This document shows, one piece after another, positions 60,098 to 64,000 of a DNA stretch of 64,000 bases. The DNA lies in assembly GCA_015068525.1 (NCBI GenBank), contig SVKJ01000006.1:30016-94015 (forward strand), in the 5' to 3' direction. The translations under genes were made by a program, and so were the position numbers. The stretch is from Oscillospiraceae bacterium. GTDB taxonomy: Bacteria; Bacillota; Clostridia; UMGS1840; HGM11507. A model generated the notes under the pieces. It had not been told where the DNA came from, made no database searches, and saw only the letters and a program-made list of their open reading frames with translations. The first letter of the stretch is position 1, and each line of letters begins with the position of its first letter.

Positions 60098-61621
60098 ATG
60101 AAAAAATTTGGTTGCAGTAATTATCAGGATTATATTCCTGTTCCTGTATATGAAAGTAATCCCGAATATGTTGAGTTTTATAAAAAAGCGTGGGAAATAG
60201 CCTTCAAGCACATAAAACATATTGATGGTATGCCTCAGACTCCTTATATGGACGAAGCATTTTGTGATACTCAAGTTTGGATATGGGATTCCTGTTTTAT
60301 GTCACTTTTTTGTAAATATGCAAGAGAAGTTTTTCCAGGTGTGGAAACTTTTAATAATTTTTATGAAGTATTGTATGGCAAAAAGAGGTTGGCAAAAATT
60401 ATTCCGGGGAAGAATGAACCTGACTGGACAGGAGCGATACCCGGTGTACCTTATGAGATGAAAATTCATATTGCAGATAATCCGCCGCTTTTTGCATGGG
60501 CAGAATATGAGAATGCATTGATGAGTGGGAATAAAGAATATATAAAAGAACTTCTTTACAATAAACAGTTTTTGCAAAAACATTATGAATGGATAGAAAA
60601 TCTCAAAGCACCTGTAACTTGTGACGGTGTTATGCATCCTACCTGTCTTACATCATATAAATACGGATATAAGTGGGAGGGCGGAAGGTCTGGTATGGAT
60701 AACACTCCAAGAGGAAGAATTGGAGTGCATGCCTATGAGGAAAGACCTAACAATCCTGATATGTTCTGGCTTGATGCGATATGTCAGCAGGCTTTATCTG
60801 CCAAAATGATTTCAGAACTTTTTAAAATTATTGACGATAAAGAAAATTACGAAAAATGGAATAGCCTTTATACTAAAAAGAAAAACATTATAAATGAACT
60901 TTACTGGGACGAAGAAGATGGATTTTACTACGATATTGATTGCAATACTCATAAGTTCTATAAAGTAAAAACCATTGCTTCTTACTGGACACTTACAGGA
61001 GGTATTGCAAATAAAAATCAGGCGAAGAAACTTGTAGAAAGACTTTTTTGCGAAAACGAGTTCGGAGGAAAAGTTCCTTTTGTTTCACTTTCAAGAGATG
61101 ATCCTGACTTTATAGATGAGGGGGAATACTGGCGAGGCGGAGTATGGCTTCCTACTGCTTACGCAACCCTTAAGGGACTGGCTCGTTACGGATATTTAAA
61201 TAAAGCCCGTGAAGTTTCCGAAAAACTTCTTTTACATATGATAAAAACTTATAATGAATTTGAACCTCATACTATATGGGAAACATATTCGCCTACCGAA
61301 TATAAACCTGCAACTGATCCATACAGAACGGGAACTTTTGCCCGATCTGATTTTTGTGGGTGGTCTGCATTAGGACCTATTTCGGTATTTATAGAATACA
61401 TTTTAGGATTTTATAAAATTGATGCCTTTGAAAAGAAAATATATTGGCTAAAACCTGACGATTATCAAGGTAAAATAGGTATTGAAAATCTTCGTTTCGG
61501 AAATATTGTAACGGATATTATATGGGACGGAGAAAAATACATTGTTAAATCAAACGAACCATATACTCTTGAAATCAACGGAAAAGTGTATGATATTGTT
61601 TCGGGAAATAACCATTTTTAA
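60098..61621 (+). CDS. Glycoside hydrolase of the GH63/GH37-like (clan GH-G) fold
   Basis: A 507-aa cytosolic enzyme with an (alpha/alpha)6 barrel, as in trehalases, GH63 glucosidases and mannosylglycerate hydrolases. Visible blocks are DTQVWIWDSCFMS near residue 52, WEGGRSGMDNTPRGR near residue 197, FWLDAICQQALSAKM near residue 222, EYWRGGVWLPTAYATLKGL near residue 345, and FEPHTIWETYSPTE near residue 388. The Asp in GMDN and a C-terminal Glu are plausible acid/base residues. There is no signal peptide. The natural substrate (glucosyl- or mannosyl-glycerate, trehalose-like, or oligosaccharide) is not determined. GAGGATAATAGAGTT precedes the ATG. It ends a run of unrelated exported unknowns. 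Confidence 0.85.
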   Translation: MKKFGCSNYQDYIPVPVYESNPEYVEFYKKAWEIAFKHIKHIDGMPQTPYMDEAFCDTQVWIWDSCFMSLFCKYAREVFPGVETFNNFYEVLYGKKRLAKIIPGKNEPDWTGAIPGVPYEMKIHIADNPPLFAWAEYENALMSGNKEYIKELLYNKQFLQKHYEWIENLKAPVTCDGVMHPTCLTSYKYGYKWEGGRSGMDNTPRGRIGVHAYEERPNNPDMFWLDAICQQALSAKMISELFKIIDDKENYEKWNSLYTKKKNIINELYWDEEDGFYYDIDCNTHKFYKVKTIASYWTLTGGIANKNQAKKLVERLFCENEFGGKVPFVSLSRDDPDFIDEGEYWRGGVWLPTAYATLKGLARYGYLNKAREVSEKLLLHMIKTYNEFEPHTIWETYSPTEYKPATDPYRTGTFARSDFCGWSALGPISVFIEYILGFYKIDAFEKKIYWLKPDDYQGKIGIENLRFGNIVTDIIWDGEKYIVKSNEPYTLEINGKVYDIVSGNNHF

Positions 61622-61684
61622 AAGTGTTAATTTTTTAGAAACAAACATTACAGGTAATAACAATATTTTCGGGGGATAGGTAAA

Positions 61685-62206
61685 ATGAAAAGAAAAATTA
61701 CTTTAATTATGCTTATAGTAATTATACTTATGATTACAGGATGCAAAGACGAAAAACAAAATAATCTTTATCTTCCTGAAGCAAAGAATGATAAAATCTA
61801 TACAACCATTGGAGGTAAAGATGACAAACATAAGGGCGATGGTTATACTATTACAGTTCCTGTAAAAGATTATCATTATGAAAAAGAGTATGATGACGGG
61901 GCTTTAGAAGAGAAATGGGAATATACCAAAAATGATGATATTAAAATCAAAGTAACAACATATAAAAATACAGACGAAATAACAGCAAGAGGAAGATTTT
62001 TAAGAGATAATGACGATTATATTTTTGAGGATATGACAGGATACTCTCTTTGCGGACAGGAATCTGACGGAGATACATTATGGTTTAATATCCATAGTTC
62101 AGGAAAAACAGTATATATCGTTTCCTGGGAATTTCCTGAAAACACAAGCAAAGATTTACAAAAAGAATTATCAAGTATTGCAGGAACATTCACTCTTTCA
62201 GAATAA
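61685..62206 (+). CDS. Small lipoprotein, unknown
   Basis: A 173-aa exported protein with the lipobox LMITGC, lipidated at Cys20. The mature part is charged and Lys/Asp-rich, beginning NNLYLPEAKND. It contains GDGYTITVPVKDYHYEK and ends with GTFTLSE, consistent with a small beta-barrel fold. No family recognised. GGGGGATAGGTAAA precedes the ATG. It is 17 bp from the DUF2500-like gene. Confidence 0.72.
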   Translation: MKRKITLIMLIVIILMITGCKDEKQNNLYLPEAKNDKIYTTIGGKDDKHKGDGYTITVPVKDYHYEKEYDDGALEEKWEYTKNDDIKIKVTTYKNTDEITARGRFLRDNDDYIFEDMTGYSLCGQESDGDTLWFNIHSSGKTVYIVSWEFPENTSKDLQKELSSIAGTFTLSE

Positions 62207-62223
62207 GGGAGGGTAAAATCATT

Positions 62224-62550
62224 ATGGGAAATATTTTTGGTAATATAGTTAATCTTACCTTTGCATTAGTCGGTGGGATTATAGTTATTGGAATTATCAT
62301 AAGAGTAATAATAAATCTAATTACAAATGAAAAAAGTATAAAAGCAACAGTTATTGACAAGCAAAGTTACGACAAACAAATATACACAAAAAGTCAAGCG
62401 CCATTTATACGGAAAGAATATGTTATAACTTTTCTTTGCGGGAATAAAAAGAAATATTTTAATGTATCAGAATTATCATTTGGAAATTATAAAGTTAATC
62501 AAAAAGGAACATTAAAGTACAAGGGAAATAGAATTGTTGATTTTAAGTAG
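62224..62550 (+). CDS. DUF2500-like small membrane protein
   Basis: A 108-aa protein with one long N-terminal membrane segment (residues ~8-38) and a short beta-rich domain. The domain reads KATVIDKQSYDKQ, YVITFLCGNKKKYFNV and GTLKYKGNRIVDFK, which resembles DUF2500 (YhhM-type) proteins. Function not known. AAGGGAGGGTAAAATCATT precedes the ATG, probably with the lipoprotein gene in one transcript. Confidence 0.68.
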   Translation: MGNIFGNIVNLTFALVGGIIVIGIIIRVIINLITNEKSIKATVIDKQSYDKQIYTKSQAPFIRKEYVITFLCGNKKKYFNVSELSFGNYKVNQKGTLKYKGNRIVDFK

Positions 62551-62568
62551 TGTGAGGAGGTTGAAACG

Positions 62569-64000
62569 ATGAAGAAAATATTATCAATTATATTATCAAT
62601 CACAATGTTGCTTTCTATAGCCACGATTGCCACTGCAGACGGAATTGATGGACCAATGCAGAAAGCAAAACTCAAAGTCGGAACAAGTGCTGATTTTAAG
62701 CCATTCGAATATTATGACGACAATGGCGAACTCACGGGATTTGATATTGACCTTATGAATTACATAGGTGAAAAAATAGGCTTTGAGATTGAGTTTGTGA
62801 ATATGTCATTTGACAAACTCATCCCCGCAGTAGTTAGTGGTGAGGTTACTTGTGCTATTTCTGCAATTACAGTTACCGAAGAAAGAGAAAGTGTTATTGA
62901 TTATACAAGGCCTTATATAAAATCTCAATATATTAATGATTTGGGAGAGAAACAAGTAGAAGAATATGCAGTAGTTTTTCCTGATAATTCAAAAAATAAA
63001 GCAAGAGTAATAGAGGCATCGGGAGATCCTAATCTTTCAAAATATATGCTTGTTGATAATGCAATTAAAGAACTTACAGAGGATTTAACTATTGATAAGT
63101 TAATTGAAGAATACAGGCTTAATGAAACCATAGATTACACATATTCTGCTATTGAAAATTCAAATAAAGACGAAGTTTCAGATAAAGAAATCCCAAAATA
63201 TGATACTTGGGAAGAAATAGGACTTGTCAGTCCATATCCGAGTGAATGGGCAAATGAAAGTGTAATTAAAGCACAAGCTCTAGAAATTTTAGAAGAAGAT
63301 AAAAACTATTGGTACAAAAATCCAATAACTCGTGAAGAGTTTTGTGAATTGATTTATAATGTAATTTATAATTACTCTAAAGTCGATATACCACAGGTAG
63401 CAACAATACCTCTTGCTGATACATCAAATGAGAAAATAAGAAGCCTGTACTGGTGGAGAATAATAAACGGTAAAGGAACTTTTACTCAGGAACCTGTTAT
63501 AAGTCCTGATGGTGTAGTAAAATCTTATCCAACACTTCCTGTAATTGCACCGAAAGATTTTCTTACACGCGAAGAAGCGGCGACAATTATAGTCCGTATG
63601 GTAAATAGATTTTTCCCTATGGCAGCAACTGAAATGTGGTTTGAGTATGATGATATTAACGAAGTTTCTAAATGGGCATCAGATTCTGTTCAGACAATCA
63701 GTAATTTAGGATTTATGAAGGGAACTAACAATAATAAGTTTGCTCCTAAAGAAACTTTGACAATTGAAGAGGCGATTGTCATTCTTGTAAGAGTATATGC
63801 AAGCTCCGGCGTGAGTAAAAATGTTATTGGCGGTGCAGACGAATCGACAGGTATTTTGGTAGGAGAACAAAACAAAGAAGATAATGATAAATTGATATAT
63901 GGTTACCAAGTAGATGACACAGGAAAGATATTAAACTTATCAGAATTGAAGAAATTTTATATAGAGTTTGCGATGGATAACAGAATAGATTTTATTCCTG
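62569..64000 (+). CDS. Truncated family-3 solute-binding domain fused to SLH-like repeats (partial)
   Basis: An open frame from an ATG at 62569 (GTGAGGAGGTTGAAACG upstream) to the window end; no stop is seen. A signal peptide (residues 1-23, ATIATADG) leads into lobe I of an SBP_bac_3 amino-acid-binding protein (LKVGTSADFKPFEYYDDNG, GFDIDLMNYIG, AISAITVTEERE). After DYTRPYIKSQ the frame jumps directly to the family's C-terminal part (EEYAVVFPDNS, LTEDLTIDKLIEEYRLNE), so roughly 70 residues of lobe II are missing without a frame break. Next come two SLH-like repeats (WANESVIKAQALEILEEDKN near 225; FLTREEAATIIVRM near 320; DINEVSKWASDSVQTISNLG near 365). Probably a cell-wall-bound protein with altered or no ligand binding. 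Confidence 0.82.
   Translation, partial: MKKILSIILSITMLLSIATIATADGIDGPMQKAKLKVGTSADFKPFEYYDDNGELTGFDIDLMNYIGEKIGFEIEFVNMSFDKLIPAVVSGEVTCAISAITVTEERESVIDYTRPYIKSQYINDLGEKQVEEYAVVFPDNSKNKARVIEASGDPNLSKYMLVDNAIKELTEDLTIDKLIEEYRLNETIDYTYSAIENSNKDEVSDKEIPKYDTWEEIGLVSPYPSEWANESVIKAQALEILEEDKNYWYKNPITREEFCELIYNVIYNYSKVDIPQVATIPLADTSNEKIRSLYWWRIINGKGTFTQEPVISPDGVVKSYPTLPVIAPKDFLTREEAATIIVRMVNRFFPMAATEMWFEYDDINEVSKWASDSVQTISNLGFMKGTNNNKFAPKETLTIEEAIVILVRVYASSGVSKNVIGGADESTGILVGEQNKEDNDKLIYGYQVDDTGKILNLSELKKFYIEFAMDNRIDFIP

Overview
The window looks like a chromosomal segment of a low-GC, spore-forming, anaerobic member of the Firmicutes (Bacillota), most likely an uncultured Clostridia lineage. Supporting signs are AT-rich DNA with A/T-ending codons, the dnaG-rpoD order, the forespore sigma factor SigG, AddAB instead of RecBCD, PPi-dependent phosphofructokinase, MutS2, S-layer homology (SLH) proteins and strong GGAGG ribosome binding sites. 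I cannot name genus or species. I saw no rRNA, tRNA, CRISPR array, phage or transposase gene.

Layout. 1-6.5 kb: housekeeping genes (dnaG, rpoD, metY, an acyltransferase, a lipid/diacylglycerol kinase), with a 279-bp inverted-repeat element between rpoD and metY. 6.6-9.6 kb: a decayed iron-sulfur protein gene, an orphan sugar-ABC ATPase, sigG and a three-fold hairpin array. 9.6-28.1 kb: an accessory glycan-degradation and cell-surface locus. It holds an AraC-type regulator, two paralogous secreted heparinase II/III-family proteins, a solute-binding lipoprotein, a free-standing copy of a surface module, a 50-residue peptide, two SLH proteins and a cytoplasmic GH20-like enzyme. 28.1-30.4 kb: two frameshifted genes (half an MFS transporter and a PHP-domain protein), then nagB on the minus strand. 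30.4-55.9 kb: a dense run of mostly housekeeping genes on the plus strand (DUF5685-dnaJ-membrane protein, addB-addA, apbE, trxB, pfp, an LtaS-like enzyme, an RNA methyltransferase, an ACT protein, UPF0210, mutS2, RDD and TPR proteins, Fe-ADH, an NSS transporter, an ACT-metallo-beta-lactamase fusion). It is interrupted by a 219-bp inverted-repeat element that supplies the 3' end of a DUF2953-like gene. 55.9-64 kb: a run of small membrane, secreted and unknown genes behind a consensus sigma-A promoter, a clan GH-G glycosidase, and a truncated solute-binding/SLH protein running off the window.

Working model for the accessory locus: the secreted lyase-like proteins cut an acidic glycan outside the cell, the lipoprotein captures the products, and a shared ATPase such as the one at 7.4 kb could energise import. 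The cytoplasmic GH20-like enzyme and NagB could then feed amino sugars into glycolysis. The best new observation is regulatory. Upstream of both heparinase genes lies the same 40-bp site (31/40 identical), built around two direct half-sites 22 bp apart. In both cases a -10 box starts exactly 60 bp after the start of the site, and an AraC-family gene lies divergently beside the first copy. This predicts a two-promoter regulon. The second gene also carries six mini-hairpins at about 20-nt spacing in its leader.
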